A DNA stretch of 42,910 nt, from NCBI GenBank assembly GCA_903892415.1, contig CAITIQ010000368.1, positions 1 to 42,910 on the forward strand. Direction: 5' to 3'. The notes beneath the pieces were generated by a model. The model saw only the letters and a program-made list of their open reading frames with translations. It did not search any database and was not told where the DNA came from. The first letter of the stretch is position 1; every line of letters begins with the position of its first letter. The position numbers and the translations under genes are program-made. This DNA comes from an uncultured delta proteobacterium (GTDB lineage Bacteria; Myxococcota_A; Polyangia; Polyangiales; Polyangiaceae). Of this stretch, positions 42,227 to 42,910 are shown in pieces.

Positions 42227-42910
42227 ATGCGCTCCGTGAACGAAGAAAAAGCCCAACTCAAAGCGCTCGTGGCCGAAGACGAACCTGCCATGCTCAGCTT
42301 GAACGCGGGGTTCCTCCGGCAGAAGGGCTTCCACGTCACCGAGGCGAGTGACGGGGAACGCGCCTGGGACCTTGCAGAAAGTGGTCGCTTCGACCTGGTC
42401 TTGCTCGACGTGATGATGCCGGGCATGAGCGGGTGGGAGGTTTGCAAACGCGTCAAGCATTCACCTCGCGGCGCTGAAACGGCCGTGGTCATGCTCACCG
42501 GCATCGGAGAGACGCTCAATGACCTGACCTCTGGCTTGTTCGCCGCCGATGCCTGGCTCAACAAGCCGTATGACTTCGGCGAGCTGGAGCGAAAGATCCG
42601 AGAGGCGCTCACCAAGTTCGGTAAGAGCATGCCGGACGGCGGTTCCGCCTACTACACGACCGATGATGAGCCGCCGCCGAGCGTCCCCGCCGGTGGCCCT
42701 TCGTTGAGGAAGGCCGCCCCCAAGAAGGCCGCTCCCAAGAAGGCTGCTCCCAAGAAGGCTGCTCCCAAGAAGGCCGCTCCCAAGAAGGCTGCTCCCAAGA
42801 AGGCCGCTCCCAAGAAGGCTGCTCCCAAGAAGGCTGCTCCCAAGAAGGCCGCTCCCAAGAAGGCTGCTCCCAAGAAGGCCGCTCCCAAGAAGGCTGCTCC
42901 CAAGAAGGCC
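42227..42910 (+). CDS. Response-regulator receiver protein with histone H1-like (KKAAP)n tail, partial
   Basis: 228 residues visible, open at the right edge. A receiver domain runs from about residue 10 to 130: ALVAEDEP (acidic pocket), LVLLDVMMPGMSGWE (phospho-Asp at about 66), VVMLTGIGE (Thr), and LNKPYDF (Lys). All phosphorylation residues are present. After a Pro-rich linker (DDEPPPSVPAGG) come at least 13 KKAAP units, like the basic tails of histone H1 and of some bacterial HU proteins, likely to bind DNA without sequence choice. The start ATG 42227 has GAGGTG eight bases upstream. The gene is divergent from the MoxR/VWA operon. Confidence 0.9.
   Translation, partial: MRSVNEEKAQLKALVAEDEPAMLSLNAGFLRQKGFHVTEASDGERAWDLAESGRFDLVLLDVMMPGMSGWEVCKRVKHSPRGAETAVVMLTGIGETLNDLTSGLFAADAWLNKPYDFGELERKIREALTKFGKSMPDGGSAYYTTDDEPPPSVPAGGPSLRKAAPKKAAPKKAAPKKAAPKKAAPKKAAPKKAAPKKAAPKKAAPKKAAPKKAAPKKAAPKKAAPKKA
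42721..42910. repeat. 15-bp tandem repeat with 75-bp higher-order period
   Basis: The unit is CAAGAAGGCYGCTCC, 12 full copies plus part of one, running off the edge. The only variation is GCC or GCT in the first Ala codon. In order the copies read C,T,T,C,T,C,T,T,C,T,C,T,C, so units 1-5 and 6-10 are identical as 75-bp blocks (42721-42795 and 42796-42870). Confidence 0.95.

Noticed and set aside
42652..42903. Minus-strand frame coding GAAFL repeats
   Set aside because: It is the complement of the KKAAP repeat; the plus-strand frame continues from an intact receiver domain with a ribosome-binding site.
42721..42910. CRISPR-like array
   Set aside because: The units are contiguous 15-mers without spacers and lie in a coding frame.

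Overview
The window is about 43 kb of dense, GC-rich bacterial chromosome. It carries some 36 genes on both strands with short gaps, and no rRNA, tRNA, insertion sequence, phage or CRISPR array that I can see. The gene content points to a myxobacterium (phylum Myxococcota): three Hanks-type Ser/Thr kinases (two with the HRD[V/I]SPxN catalytic loop), PEGA-domain partners, many small lipoproteins, a pilin-like passenger domain with a GDLDGDG motif, RCC1 repeats, a DUF4280 PAAR-like protein, and a response regulator with a histone H1-like tail. This placement is inferred from gene content, not from a marker gene.

Layout. 1-5.7 kb: a partial RCC1-repeat gene without a visible start, a membrane-anchored protein of unknown function, an unknown cytoplasmic protein and a HEAT-like repeat protein. 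5.7-13.4 kb: small regulator/effector pairs. These are HxlR with an SDR-like protein, TetR with two membrane proteins (DUF3995 and DUF6463) around a clear promoter with paired operators, a Uma2-family nuclease-like protein, and a sterol desaturase-family hydroxylase followed by an ArsR regulator. An anchored Cys-rich protein at 7.0-7.8 kb appears to be frameshifted near its 3' end. 13.5-20 kb: a lipid and envelope block, with a double zinc-ribbon membrane protein translationally coupled to a flippase-like protein, an MMPL/RND lipid transporter, a small lipoprotein with a good terminator, and an alkylglycerol monooxygenase-like hydroxylase.

20-30 kb: signalling. A kinase with a degenerate receiver-like tail is divergent from a kinase plus PEGA protein operon. 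Then come a lipoprotein with a duplicated Cys-rich metal-binding-like tail, a DUF4280 PAAR-like gene overlapping by 4 bp a lipoprotein metallophosphoesterase, an aldo/keto reductase-CysQ pair, and a large PEGA kinase. 30-33 kb: three lipoproteins, the last combining four DUF1508 repeats with a NuiA-like nuclease-inhibitor domain.

33-42 kb: a tightly packed five-gene minus-strand operon: a coiled-coil membrane protein with a Gly-Glu-rich region, a MoxR AAA+ ATPase, a DUF58 protein, a BatA-like VWA protein, and a VWA/glutamine-amidotransferase-like membrane protein. It resembles MoxR/VWA chaperone-like systems and probably works as one membrane complex. Divergent from it, running off the right edge, is a receiver-domain protein with a (KKAAP)n histone H1-like tail encoded by a 15-bp tandem repeat that itself has a 75-bp higher-order period.
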